DNA of 64,000 nucleotides, from the NCBI RefSeq assembly GCF_900456975.1, contig NZ_UGYM01000002.1, forward strand, positions 4,216,001-4,280,000, written 5' to 3'. The stretch is from Shewanella baltica (GTDB taxonomy: Bacteria; Pseudomonadota; Gammaproteobacteria; Enterobacterales; Shewanellaceae). Position 1 is the first letter of the stretch. Each line of letters starts with the position of its first letter. The notes under the pieces are model-generated. The model had not been told where the DNA came from and made no database searches. It saw only the letters and a list, made by a program, of their open reading frames with translations. Shown here piece by piece: positions 37,047 through 45,358 of the stretch. The position numbers and the translations under genes were made by a program.

Positions 37047-37763
37047 ATGAGTAATCGCGATTATGCCAATAGAAGGCCGCAGTCGGGCGCTAAACCGCGC
37101 CCAGTCCGCGCGACTCGCCCAACCCGAGCAAAGCCTTCACAATCTAAATCAGCGCCGCGTAAGAAGCTGCCGCTGACGCTGATAGGCTTTGTCATACTCG
37201 CTGTGGGTTGTTTCGTCTATTTTCTATGGAGCATTAAAGATAATGCTCAGCAAGAAGAGCAGCCGAGGCCAACTCCGGCTAAGAAAACTGAAGTCCGAGT
37301 TAAGCCGCAAGAAAATGTGGTGCTCACCCCTAAGGTGAAAGAACCCGAGCGTAAAGCCGTCGTTATTCCTGTGGCGACAGAGGAGACAGCAGAGCCTGTT
37401 GCTCCGCCGAAGAAGGACCCTAACGCTCTGCCGCCTCAACCGAAGGAAGAATGGACCTATCTCAGTGAGCTTGAAAACAAGCATGTTGAAGTCGATATTC
37501 CCGATGTGGTCGCGAGCCGAACACCGATGCAATATCAGTTGCAGTGTGCTTCTTTCCGCCAAGAATCACAGGCGAACGAGATGAAAGCCGTGATCGCTTT
37601 CCAAGGTTTAGAGGCGCAAGTAAGACAGGTCGAAGGTACGACAGGTATGTGGTACAAAGTCGCTTTAGGTCCTTACGAACGTAAGCGTGATGCAGAACGT
37701 AAGCGTCATACGCTACAAAATGCGGGGATTAATGGTTGTCAGATTCTGGCAATCCCTAAATAA
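37047..37763 (+). CDS. ftsN: SPOR-domain cell division protein, FtsN-like
   Basis: The 238-residue protein has a basic cytoplasmic N-terminus (R/K/P/S-rich, residues 1-45), one membrane helix (about residues 46-63, TLIGFVILAVGCFVYFLW), a proline/lysine-rich periplasmic linker, and a C-terminal SPOR domain (about residues 163-235, YQLQCASFRQESQANEMK to KVALGPYERKRDAERKRHTL). This is the FtsN architecture, and the gene neighbourhood (priA, rpmE, later hslVU) is the FtsN neighbourhood of enterobacteria. FtsN activates septal peptidoglycan synthesis. The short essential periplasmic helix motif is not clearly recognisable, so the name is probable rather than certain. Confidence 0.8.
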   Translation: MSNRDYANRRPQSGAKPRPVRATRPTRAKPSQSKSAPRKKLPLTLIGFVILAVGCFVYFLWSIKDNAQQEEQPRPTPAKKTEVRVKPQENVVLTPKVKEPERKAVVIPVATEETAEPVAPPKKDPNALPPQPKEEWTYLSELENKHVEVDIPDVVASRTPMQYQLQCASFRQESQANEMKAVIAFQGLEAQVRQVEGTTGMWYKVALGPYERKRDAERKRHTLQNAGINGCQILAIPK

Positions 37764-37776
37764 GGCTTCACCCTTT

Positions 37777-37845
37777 CTAGGCTTATTTTAATAAGCCTAG
37801 TCACAAAAAATAGCGGCCAGCGTTTATAGCTCGTCGCTATTTTTT
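37777..37845 (+). terminator. Two hairpins after argS-ftsN
   Basis: The first hairpin CTAGGCTTAT-TTTA-ATAAGCCTAG (37777-37800) has no T tract. The second, AAAAAATAGCG (37805-37815) with CGCTATTTTTT (37835-37845), has a 19-base loop and ends in T residues; it is the likely terminator. Both lie within 85 bases of the ftsN stop. Confidence 0.75.
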
Positions 37846-38119
37846 ATCCGCTAGACTTAATGTGATCTCGCTTTAGCTTGCCACATAACATCACTCACTA
37901 TTTACCCAAGCTCACCTCGACATCCCCAGTTTTAAACAGCCCTATTTTTTAATAGTACTGTTTTGTTAAATCTATAACTGATTATTTATAAACAACAAAA
38001 TCCTTTATTAATAAAGATTAATATGCAGTTTAATTGACCTAGATCAAACTTAGGCGTATCTCTTAAGTAACAGCAAGACTGTTGTATCTGTGTCAAATCC
38101 AACCTTAGGGTGAAGTATT
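37846..38119. other. Upstream region of the 74-residue protein gene
   Basis: Together with the terminator this gives 356 bases without a gene. The part 37940-38030 is AT-rich. An FNR/CRP-type palindrome at 38034-38047 (listed separately) and a GGTGA-like ribosome site at 38107-38112 are the recognisable signals. Confidence 0.5.
38034..38047. promoter_or_regulatory. FNR (EtrA)-type binding site
   Basis: TTGACCTAGATCAA differs by one base from the FNR consensus TTGAT-N4-ATCAA. Its centre lies about 79 bases before the start codon of the 74-residue protein gene, so it could activate that gene under low oxygen. In Shewanella the related regulators are EtrA and CRP; which one would bind cannot be decided from sequence. 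Confidence 0.6.
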
Positions 38120-38344
38120 ATGAATGCATTAATAGAGATAGAAGCCACCGAATTCAGCCAACTTTTCAAAAGTGGTGACATGCTAGGAATTAGAATGTTT
38201 ATGGAGCATGTTCGCATGCCGCTGGATGTTCAAGACAAGATTTATGACGAAATTTCAGCGCTTCAGCAATTAGAACAAAACCAAATTGCGAAACTCATTG
38301 AAACCCACGCCCATTCCCAAATTCATGAACGCCTAGCTTATTAG
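38120..38344 (+). CDS. Small hypothetical protein (74 residues)
   Basis: I do not recognise this protein. It is helical by composition, acidic to neutral, has no cysteine, no signal peptide and no membrane segment, and contains FMEHVRMPLDVQDKIYDEISALQQLEQNQIAKLIETH, which looks like two amphipathic helices. It has a start codon behind AGGGTGAAG and stands alone between two terminators. The FNR-type site upstream suggests expression under oxygen limitation. Likely a real gene because of its signals, but the function is unknown. Confidence 0.65.
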   Translation: MNALIEIEATEFSQLFKSGDMLGIRMFMEHVRMPLDVQDKIYDEISALQQLEQNQIAKLIETHAHSQIHERLAY

Positions 38345-38487
38345 CCTTCCATTCAATGAAAAATTTATCTATGCCCAACTGCAGCTTCTGGCGGTTCATT
38401 CAACAGAAGCTGTATGATCTCCCCCTCTCCTCTACACTATCCACCACACAAACCGTCACACACATCACCCAATTACAGCCAAAAAAT

Positions 38488-38515
38488 AAGGCCAAATACC
38501 TGAGTATTTGACCTT
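38488..38515 (-). terminator. Terminator of the SPFH-NfeD operon
   Basis: AAGGCCAAATAC-CTGA-GTATTTGACCTT forms a 12-base stem with one mismatch. On the minus strand it is followed by T residues (the A run 38481-38486). It lies 36 bases past the stop of the last SPFH gene. Confidence 0.75.
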
Positions 38516-38550
38516 AATGATCTAGCTAGTTTCAGATGTTAACCACAGCC

Positions 38551-39489
38551 TTAGCTCGGTTTTTCTTCCGTTAAGCCTATGCTATTCATCCAGTAATCGA
38601 AATCCACCATATTACCCGGCAATACCACTCGGCTATTCTTCTGGCTTAAGCCATCGAGCTGTTTAAAGTACTGTTCACCAAGTTGCATCCGCAGGGCATT
38701 GTGGCCACCCGGCGCAGCAATAACTGTGGCAAGACGTTCGATCGATTCCGCCGTCGCACGGGAAATAGTTAAAATTTCCTCAGCCTTACCTTCAGCTTCG
38801 TTAATACGTCGCTGCATCTCACCTTCAGAGCGGTTTACCGTCTCAGCTTTAACACCTTCTGAACGGTTAATCTTGCTCTGCTTGTCGCCTTCACTCTTAG
38901 CCAATAATGCCCGGCGCTCACGCTCAGCATTCACTTGCATTTCCATGGCATTTTTAACGGTTTCAGGTGGGGTGATATTTTTAATCTCATAACGATGCAC
39001 GCGTATTCCCCACATGGCACCGGCTTGATCTAATACCTGCACGACCTTGGCAGAAATCACATCACGCTCTTCAAAGGTGCGGTCAAGGTCCAGCGTCCCA
39101 ATGACAGAGCGTGTGGTGGTTTGCGCCAACTGGATAGCCGCGTAGCGATAATCAGTAATACCGTAACTGGCTTTGACTGGGTCGGTCACAGAGATATAAA
39201 TCACCCCGTCCACTTCAACGTTAACTTCGTCGCTCGAAAAACACTCCTGCGGCGGTACATCGATGGTCTCTTCTTTCAAATCATGAATGAAAGCGACTTT
39301 GTCCACAAAGGGGATCAAGGTATGGAAACCCGCATCTAAGGTGCTGTGGTACTTACCTAAACGCTCAACAATATAAGCCGATTTAGTGGGTACTAGGCGA
39401 ATTGATTGGAAAAGCTTAATCACGAAAATGGCAAAAATCAGTCCCCAAATTGCCATCACAATCAAATCTGTATCTAATGGAATATTCAT
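38551..39489 (-). CDS. SPFH/Band 7 (stomatin-like) membrane protein, second copy
   Basis: The 312-residue protein has one N-terminal membrane helix (about residues 9-27), then an SPFH domain (VERLGKYHSTLDAGFHTLIPFVDKV, VDGVIYISVTDPVKASYGI), an alanine/glutamate-rich coiled coil with repeats of NRSEG, and a C-terminal domain. It belongs to the QmcA/YbbK type that oligomerises on the inner membrane and organises protease or lipid microdomains. It starts one base over the stop of its paralogue, with which it shares order and many motifs, so the pair arose by duplication. Function in the cell is inferred from the family. Confidence 0.88.
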   Translation of the reverse strand: MNIPLDTDLIVMAIWGLIFAIFVIKLFQSIRLVPTKSAYIVERLGKYHSTLDAGFHTLIPFVDKVAFIHDLKEETIDVPPQECFSSDEVNVEVDGVIYISVTDPVKASYGITDYRYAAIQLAQTTTRSVIGTLDLDRTFEERDVISAKVVQVLDQAGAMWGIRVHRYEIKNITPPETVKNAMEMQVNAERERRALLAKSEGDKQSKINRSEGVKAETVNRSEGEMQRRINEAEGKAEEILTISRATAESIERLATVIAAPGGHNALRMQLGEQYFKQLDGLSQKNSRVVLPGNMVDFDYWMNSIGLTEEKPS

Positions 39490-40433
39490 TATCGCGCTCC
39501 TTTGCCACTATTATTCTGGCCACTCACAGTCTGAGTAACTTGCTCCATGCCTTCGAAGAAACCTTCAAGTTTCGCCATTTCAGCGGGGACCACAGAGACT
39601 TGCGCATCATTGAGGATCTTGCCAACCTGAGCAATAAACTGCTCTTTTAATAACATATTCATCGCATCGGTGCCGCCATTAACCGCTAACGCCTGCGAGA
39701 TCATTGCCATGCCTTCGGATTTCGCTTTAGCGATAATAGCAATCTCTTGCCCTGTCCCTTTGGCTTCATTAATCCGTTTCTGCTTTTGACCTTCTGACAG
39801 GTTAATCGCCTCTTGGCGCTCACCTTCAGACATATTGATCATCGCCGCTTTTTCCGCATTGGCTAAGGTGATTTCGGCGCGTTTGCGACGCTCGGCTTCC
39901 ATCTGCTTCTCAAGGGTGTGGATCACATGGCGCGAAGGGGTGATATTGCGAATTTCATAGCGCAATACTTTGATCCCCCAAGGCTCAGACGCCTTATCGA
40001 TTTCCCGCACTATGGATTCATTCAAGCTATCACGCTCGGAGAATGTCTCACTCAAACTCAGCTTACCTATCTCAGAACGCATTGTGGTTTGGGCTAAGTT
40101 CACCGCCGCTTTACGATAGTTTTCAATACCATAACTCGCCAGTTTGCCGTCCATGACTTTTAGGTAGACTAAGCCGTCCACTTCCAGTTGAGTGTTATCT
40201 TTAGAGATACAGCTCTGTGGCGGCACATCTAATACTTGCTCACGGGTATCGTGACGGTAGGAGACGCGATCGAAGAAAGGGATCAAAAAATGAAATCCAG
40301 GGCTTAATACTGCACGGAATTTGCCAAGACGCTCAATGACATGCACTTCACGCATCGGCACGATAAGCATCAACTTATAGAGAATAAAAAAGATAAATAA
40401 AATGACTAAGGTAAATACAAACATAGATTCCAT
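39489..40433 (-). CDS. SPFH/Band 7 (stomatin-like) membrane protein, first copy
   Basis: The 314-residue paralogue of the next gene has a helix near residues 5-24, MREVHVIERLGKFRAVLSPGFHFLIPFFDRV, VDGLVYLKVMDGKLASYGIENYRKA, and a coiled coil with MINMSEGERQEAINLSEGQKQKRINEAKG. It lies 3 bases downstream of the NfeD gene. NfeD and SPFH proteins usually pair: the NfeD OB-fold domain binds or regulates the SPFH oligomer. C-terminally it ends in an N/G/K tail without domain. Confidence 0.88.
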   Translation of the reverse strand: MESMFVFTLVILFIFFILYKLMLIVPMREVHVIERLGKFRAVLSPGFHFLIPFFDRVSYRHDTREQVLDVPPQSCISKDNTQLEVDGLVYLKVMDGKLASYGIENYRKAAVNLAQTTMRSEIGKLSLSETFSERDSLNESIVREIDKASEPWGIKVLRYEIRNITPSRHVIHTLEKQMEAERRKRAEITLANAEKAAMINMSEGERQEAINLSEGQKQKRINEAKGTGQEIAIIAKAKSEGMAMISQALAVNGGTDAMNMLLKEQFIAQVGKILNDAQVSVVPAEMAKLEGFFEGMEQVTQTVSGQNNSGKGAR

Positions 40434-40436
40434 CCT

Positions 40437-40907
40437 TTAGTTTTTGGAAGCTTCTATTGAAATAGGCTCAACGACTAGAGCGATATTTTCACGACAAATA
40501 ATTCTGACTTCGGTCCCCGCAGCGATAGTGGTGCCATCGCCAAGCGCTGGCCATTCACTACCTTGAAATTCCACCCGCCCAGGTGCTTGCCCAGGACCTA
40601 TGGTCTGCTTAACGCGAACAATTTGATTGTATAGATCGATTGCTTCATCCGTGTTATCCACATGGGAATCACCACCAACGAGCCTTTGAGTCACTTGTCT
40701 GAAGGTCAATAACAGCACAATGGCCGAGATAAACCATAGGGTCATGCTCTGCACCACGCCTTCGACTAGTCCTATGCCTAACGCGCCAGCCACGACTAAA
40801 CAAGCCGCACCCAGCAACACTATGATGCCACCGGGAACCACTATTTCGGCGAGCATGAATACTAGCCCCACCACAGCCCACACTAAAATCGGATTTGAAA
40901 ACTCCAT
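40437..40907 (-). CDS. NfeD family membrane protein
   Basis: From ATG 40907 the protein has 156 residues. The frame reaches 40973, but the inner start is preceded by AGGGGGAAAT, and MEFSNPILVWAVVGLVFMLAEIV is the usual NfeD opening. It has three to four membrane helices (residues about 5-70) and a C-terminal OB-fold domain with GRVEFQGSEWPALGDGTTIAAGTEVRII, the NfeDC signature. This is the short, protease-less form. It is the first gene of an operon with two SPFH genes, an arrangement known as a membrane microdomain unit. Confidence 0.88.
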   Translation of the reverse strand: MEFSNPILVWAVVGLVFMLAEIVVPGGIIVLLGAACLVVAGALGIGLVEGVVQSMTLWFISAIVLLLTFRQVTQRLVGGDSHVDNTDEAIDLYNQIVRVKQTIGPGQAPGRVEFQGSEWPALGDGTTIAAGTEVRIICRENIALVVEPISIEASKN

Positions 40908-41382
40908 ATTTCCCCCTGAAATGAGAGTGTCCTTTGCAGCAACTATAACAGCAGCGTTTCGGATAAGCGACATAATATGTCAAAATTTACTCAGCCAAAC
41001 GCGCAATCAATCGCCTATGTGTTAAGCCTCATTCTCCCACATCCACACGGCAATGCCCTTAGGTTGTTTTAAGATTAAGCATAATCAATTCAAAAAGATA
41101 GCAAACCTCAAAGCCGACACTTATTCATTCATAAAAAAATCCATTTAAAATCAATCGGCTAAAAATGAATTTCCACCATAACGATTATGTGATTTTGACA
41201 ACAACATTCGATAAAAACTTTGAATAAATGTAAATTTTTGCATATATTGCCCCCACTTTTGTGCCAGTCCTTTGACGTACACCCACGCATGGTTTGAACT
41301 TACCCATCAAACCATGCCATAGGTCAGAGAGCAGATTGAGTAAGACACGAATTAACTTCGACCTATACAACAGGAAATAACA
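40908..41382. other. Divergent intergenic region, NfeD operon / Tsx-type channel gene
   Basis: No coding sequence is supported in these 475 bases. They must contain both divergent promoters. A TATATT-like -10 element lies near 41244, and a perfect 11-base hairpin is in the leader of the channel gene (41287-41317, listed separately). Confidence 0.5.
41287..41317 (+). promoter_or_regulatory. Perfect hairpin in the leader of the Tsx-type channel gene
   Basis: GCATGGTTTGA and TCAAACCATGC form an 11-base perfect inverted repeat with a 9-base loop, 65 bases upstream of the start codon. No T run follows, so it is not a plain terminator. It could stabilise the mRNA or bind a regulator. It may also be a DNA operator. 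Confidence 0.5.
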
Positions 41383-42135
41383 ATGAAAAAAACATGCCTA
41401 TGCCTAGCACTCATGCTTTCTCCTCAAGCATTTGCGGGTGACTTAGTACAATGGTGGGATTTCAGTGCAACAGCCCTCTATGGCGAAGACTACGATTTAG
41501 CACCATCGGACAAACAAGCTACTATCACCTTAGAAACGGCGGGCGGCTGGAAATACGGTGATTGGTTTGCCTTCCAAGACTTTATCTATTTCAAAGGTAA
41601 CGACACGGGCATGGAAAGCACCACCTATGGTGAGATTTCGCCACGCTTCAGTGCCAGCAAAATCCTCGGCGAGAAAATCGCATTTGGTCCAGTGACAGAT
41701 TTGTCTCTGGCACTGACCTATGAAGAAGGTGAAGGCCCAGTTCACAGCCTGCTGTACGGTTTAGGCGTTGACGTAGCAGTACCATACTTCACTTATCTTA
41801 ACTTTAACACCTATCGCCGCAATGGCATGAGCACAGGTAACAACAGTGACGGCTGGCAGTTCACCCCAGTATTTCGCATCGACATTCCCGTTGGCTCAGC
41901 CAACATAGTGCTCGATGGCTTTATCGACTGGGTATTTGCCACCGATGATAATGGCTACGAGGAGAACTTCCACTTCAATCCACAGCTGAAATACGATCTA
42001 GGTAAGAGTCTGTTCGGTGATCATCAAGCCAATAAACTATTGGTGGGTATTGAATACGATCTGTGGACCAATAAATACGGTGTGAAAGGCGTCGATCAAG
42101 ACACTTACTCTGTGATTGCCCAATACCACTTCTAA
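41383..42135 (+). CDS. Tsx/OmpK-family outer-membrane nucleoside channel
   Basis: The 250-residue protein has a signal peptide (residues 1-18, ending AFA), then VQWWDFSATALYGEDYDL and alternating beta strands. It ends in a C-terminal strand VIAQYHF with the final Phe needed for barrel assembly. This is the Tsx/OmpK 12-strand channel family that carries nucleosides. The next gene, convergent, is uridine phosphorylase, which supports nucleoside uptake and use as a joint theme. The alternative is a less specific OmpK-like porin. Confidence 0.85.
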   Translation: MKKTCLCLALMLSPQAFAGDLVQWWDFSATALYGEDYDLAPSDKQATITLETAGGWKYGDWFAFQDFIYFKGNDTGMESTTYGEISPRFSASKILGEKIAFGPVTDLSLALTYEEGEGPVHSLLYGLGVDVAVPYFTYLNFNTYRRNGMSTGNNSDGWQFTPVFRIDIPVGSANIVLDGFIDWVFATDDNGYEENFHFNPQLKYDLGKSLFGDHQANKLLVGIEYDLWTNKYGVKGVDQDTYSVIAQYHF

Positions 42136-42162
42136 TCGGTATAGACACAATTTTGAAGTAAC

Positions 42163-42189
42163 AAAAAAGGTGCCATTGGCACCTTTTTT
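42163..42189. terminator. Bidirectional terminator between channel gene and udp
   Basis: AAAAAAGGTGCC-ATT-GGCACCTTTTTT is a perfect 12-base stem with A and T arms, so it can end transcription of both convergent genes. Confidence 0.9.
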
Positions 42190-42237
42190 AGTTTGGTCAC
42201 TCACTTTGCAGGGGAGTGTCGCTTAGCGTAATAAAAA

Positions 42238-42996
42238 TTAGGCTAACAGTTTTTTCGCTGCTGCAACCACGATAGAAACCGCGCTTACTTCGGTTTTCTT
42301 CATTGTAGCTTCATCAGGAATTTCTTGTTGGGTGCGGTTTACAATCACACCAGCAACACAGGCTGCACGCCAGCCTTGAGTGGCACACATAGTGAACAAA
42401 GTGGAAGATTCCATCTCATAGTTCAGTACACCCATATCTTGCCATTCTTTCATTGAACCCGCGAAACGACGCGTTACACGGCCAGTGACAGTGTCATAAC
42501 GCTCTTGGCCTGGGTAGAAAGTATCAGAAGAAGCCGTTACGCCAATGTGTGGCTCTACGCCTGCATCGCGACACGCTGCAACCATAGCAGTGGTACATTC
42601 AAAGTTTGCAACCGCAGGGAACTCCATAGGTGCAAAGTGCAAGCTCGCGCCATCTAAACGCACTGAAGCTTGAGTCACAATCACATCGCCCACATTCACA
42701 TGGGGTTGAATTGCGCCTGTAGTGCCAACGCGCAGGAAGGTATTCACACCTAACTGTGCAAGTTCTTCTACTGCGATAGAAGTAGATGGACCACCGATAC
42801 CGGTTGAACACACGACTACTGGCTTGCCATCGGCATAAGCTAAATAGCTTGTATACTCGCGGTGGCTAGCAAGAAACGTCGCATTGTCCATTAGTTCGGC
42901 AATACGTTTTACGCGCTCTGGATCACCAGGAACGATTGCCAAAGTTGCACCATCGAGCATTGCTTTGGTCAAACCTAAATGAAATACATCAGCCAT
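42238..42996 (-). CDS. udp: Uridine phosphorylase
   Basis: Catalyses reversible phosphorolysis of uridine to uracil and ribose-1-phosphate. From ATG 42996 the protein has 252 residues (AAAGGGG eight bases upstream); the extension to 43014 adds only six residues. It contains [19 protein letters not shown] (about residues 20-38), [21 protein letters not shown] (about residues 70-90), [19 protein letters not shown] and [10 protein letters not shown], all diagnostic for Udp. Two copies of TGATCACA-like sequence (43078-43085 and 43145-43152) upstream could be halves of CRP-type sites. Confidence 0.95.
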   Translation of the reverse strand: MADVFHLGLTKAMLDGATLAIVPGDPERVKRIAELMDNATFLASHREYTSYLAYADGKPVVVCSTGIGGPSTSIAVEELAQLGVNTFLRVGTTGAIQPHVNVGDVIVTQASVRLDGASLHFAPMEFPAVANFECTTAMVAACRDAGVEPHIGVTASSDTFYPGQERYDTVTGRVTRRFAGSMKEWQDMGVLNYEMESSTLFTMCATQGWRAACVAGVIVNRTQQEIPDEATMKKTEVSAVSIVVAAAKKLLA

Positions 42997-43409
42997 TGTG
43001 AAAACCCCTTTCATTTTTGATAATTAAATTCTTATAAAATCGACTTTAACCTAGTATCGAAGCGGTGAAGGTTAACTTGATCACAGAATTATCGGCAAGA
43101 GGTAATTGTTTAGTCGTAATGAAATTACCAATTGCTCTCACATCTGATCACAAGATAGCAAATTTGCCCGCGCTGCGAATGTCAGTCTGATTTATGCCTA
43201 ACAAAGTGTGAACCAGATCCTAATCACATGCCATAGACAGCGGCCGAAATCATCTAATCCAATGATTTATAAATGATTAAAATAAATCATCATTTAGTAT
43301 TAATCTGAAGCGGGACGAAAGGTGATCTAAGTCACATTTCACTATAGAGTGAAAGGTTAGGGTTAAGGCGAAACCAGAAGTGTAGTAGATGACGACAAGG
43401 AGAATGCCG
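42997..43409. other. Divergent intergenic region udp / ydcH
   Basis: These 413 bases hold promoters for both genes. Besides the CRP-type site before ydcH, two TGATCACA motifs lie 67 bases apart on the udp side. They fit only half of the CRP consensus, so the assignment is weak. Nothing else is recognised. Confidence 0.45.
43321..43336. promoter_or_regulatory. CRP-type site upstream of ydcH
   Basis: GGTGATCTAAGTCACA fits the CRP consensus TGTGA-N6-TCACA with one mismatch in the left half. It lies about 75 bases before the start codon of the YdcH-like gene. Confidence 0.5.
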
Positions 43410-43622
43410 ATGTTTCCAGAGTACAGAGAATTAATTTCCACCCTGAAAACCCAAGATGCTCATTTTCAACGTAAGTTTAACGAGCATAATCAGTTAGACG
43501 AGGAAATCAAACAACTGGAAAAACGTGTCGCCAGTGATTTCAATCCGACAGTGAAAGAACTCAAAAGCAGAAAGTTACACCTAAAAGAAGAGATTTATCA
43601 GATCCTCAAATCCCACGAGTAA
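43410..43622 (+). CDS. YdcH family (DUF465) small protein
   Basis: A protein of 70 residues from ATG 43410, which has AAGGAG eight bases upstream. The frame is open to 43389, but the extra seven residues have no ribosome site. The sequence MFPEYRELISTLKTQDAHFQRKFNEHNQLDEEIKQLEK is the typical DUF465/YdcH opening, and the whole protein is predicted helical with a coiled-coil pattern. Function of the family is not known. It stands alone before a bidirectional terminator. Confidence 0.85.
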   Translation: MFPEYRELISTLKTQDAHFQRKFNEHNQLDEEIKQLEKRVASDFNPTVKELKSRKLHLKEEIYQILKSHE

Positions 43623-43646
43623 TCCCAAACTTCTTTACCGAACAAC

Positions 43647-43666
43647 AAGGGCGCCTAAGCGCCCTT
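43647..43666. terminator. Bidirectional terminator between ydcH and the decarboxylase gene
   Basis: AAGGGCGC-CTAA-GCGCCCTT is an 8-base perfect stem with AT flanks between convergent genes, 25 bases past the ydcH stop and 21 bases past the decarboxylase stop. Confidence 0.8.
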
Positions 43667-43686
43667 ATTCATGTCACCACAATAGC

Positions 43687-44862
43687 TTACAGATAGTAAT
43701 CTTTCAGCGGTGGGAAACCGTTAAAGCACACTGCCGAATACGTCGTCGTATAAGCGCCAGCGGTTAACCAATACATGCGATCACCAATGGCTAAGTCATT
43801 CGGTAAACCATAGCTGTAGTGCTCATACATGATATCGGCACTGTCGCAGGTTGGGCCGGCAATAACGCATTTATCCAGCTCGCCTTGACGATCAGTATAA
43901 ATCGGGAACTTAATCGCCTCGTCCATCGTTTCAATCAAGCCTGAGAATTTACCCACATCGGTAAATACCCAACGCTCTAACGCTGTGTAGGATTTTTTGC
44001 TGATCAGTACCACTTCAGACACTAAAATCCCCGCGTTAGAAATCAACGAACGGCCCGGCTCCAGAATAATTTGCGGTAAATCGTCACCGAAATCTTCCTT
44101 CAGGAAGTGAGTGATCTGCTCGGCATACACACCCAATTGATTGGTTTTATCAATATAGTTAGCAGGGAAACCGCCGCCCATGTTGATCATCTTCAGGGTG
44201 ATATTGTGCTCATCACGCAGACGGTCGAAAATGCTTTTCACTTTACCAATGGCAGAATCCCAAGCACCGATGTCACGTTGCTGTGAACCGACGTGGAACG
44301 AAATACCAAAAGGTTCTAAGCCCAATTCCTGCGCCAATACTAATAGCTCATAGGCCATTTCGTTTTGGCAGCCGAATTTACGCGATAACGGCCAGTCAGC
44401 CGTATCTGTGCCTTCGGTCAGAATGCGCACGTAAATACGCGATCCCGGTGCTTCTTCGGCGATCATACGTAGATCGGCCTCTGAGTCGGATGCATACATA
44501 CGCACACCACGCTCATAAAATGCACGTACATCTTGACGCTTTTTAATGGTATTGCCGTAGCTGACTCGGTCGGTTGTCACGCCGACATTCATGACCATAT
44601 CTAGCTCATAAATCGAGGCAATATCAAAGTTTGACCCTTTATCTTTAAGTAAAGATAAGATCTCGGCCGCGGGGTTTGCCTTAACTGCATAATAAACGTT
44701 GGCGTAAGGAAAACTATTAACCATGTCATCGTATTGTTTCGCTATGATACTGGTATCAATCACTACGAACGGGGTTGCTTTGTCTTTGGCATACGCTTCA
44801 ATACGCTTGAATGTGTCCATGTCATAATAGTCAGCAACATCAATAGATTGAAATTGGCTCAT
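43687..44862 (-). CDS. Ornithine/lysine decarboxylase, fold type III (eukaryotic-like)
   Basis: A PLP-dependent decarboxylase of the alanine racemase fold, which makes putrescine or cadaverine. PLP would bind Lys61 in YYAVKANP. The glycine-rich GGGFP (near residues 226-230) and EPGRS hold the phosphate, and C-D in AGPTCDSADIM is the active-site cysteine donated across the dimer. The 391-residue size matches bacterial and eukaryotic ODC/LDC (not the 700-residue aspartate-aminotransferase-fold SpeC/SpeF). Specificity cannot be read; the bifunctional lysine/ornithine type of Vibrio is the closest known analogue. Single gene, divergent from the MITE region. Confidence 0.9.
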   Translation of the reverse strand: MSQFQSIDVADYYDMDTFKRIEAYAKDKATPFVVIDTSIIAKQYDDMVNSFPYANVYYAVKANPAAEILSLLKDKGSNFDIASIYELDMVMNVGVTTDRVSYGNTIKKRQDVRAFYERGVRMYASDSEADLRMIAEEAPGSRIYVRILTEGTDTADWPLSRKFGCQNEMAYELLVLAQELGLEPFGISFHVGSQQRDIGAWDSAIGKVKSIFDRLRDEHNITLKMINMGGGFPANYIDKTNQLGVYAEQITHFLKEDFGDDLPQIILEPGRSLISNAGILVSEVVLISKKSYTALERWVFTDVGKFSGLIETMDEAIKFPIYTDRQGELDKCVIAGPTCDSADIMYEHYSYGLPNDLAIGDRMYWLTAGAYTTTYSAVCFNGFPPLKDYYL

Positions 44863-45044
44863 TGGGCCAGAGTCTCCTTTGGGTCAGGTAGATAAAAGTG
44901 AGTGTAATGTCTTAAAAAACGTGCGCAGTAAACGATATTTTATCGCTTTACGCAACGAATTTTTATGCTGAATTTATAACTTTTTATTCCACAATGTTTT
45001 AAGGGGCCAGACCACCAAAAAAAGCCTCTATAAAACAAATGATT

Positions 45045-45358
45045 ATGCACACAAACCCTAATACCAATCGTATTAAATATCTGTTCATTGAGCGGGAATT
45101 CAACGCGCTTTAGACAAGGCGAAGGCTTGAAGGCATAGTGGTGCTCTGTCGAAAGCCTTGAACGCAGTATAAAGCGCGTTGCCATGCCTTTAACATCAGC
45201 CGCCCTTCGGGAGCCACACAGGCATCCCACTCCGGTGTTGCATTGACTTAAAAGGGAATAACCATTTCTGCGTCAATGCGCCTTGGATTGAGATGCCTGT
45301 GAGGCTCTGAACTGATTAGATATTTAATGTGATTGGTATAAGGTAAATTTGTGTGCAT
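45045..45358. mobile_element. MITE-like non-autonomous element with nested inverted repeats
   Basis: The ends are inverted repeats. ATGCACACAAA (45045-45055) faces TTTGTGTGCAT (45348-45358), and inside them ATACCAATC..ATTAAATATCT (45061-45081) faces AGATATTTAAT..GATTGGTAT (45319-45339). Inside lie further hairpins: CAACGCGCTTTA (45101-45112) with TAAAGCGCGTTG (45170-45181), CACAGGCATC (45217-45226) with GATGCCTGTG (45292-45301), and GCATTGAC (45240-45247) with GTCAATGC (45272-45279). There is no transposase gene and no clear target-site duplication. Minus-strand frames within it are by-products. Parent transposon unknown. Confidence 0.7.

Noticed and set aside
44940..45230. 96-codon minus-strand frame, MGCLCGSRR...
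   Set aside because: It covers the left part of the structured MITE-like element and has no family, ribosome site or coding pattern. Such frames are by-products of the repeat.
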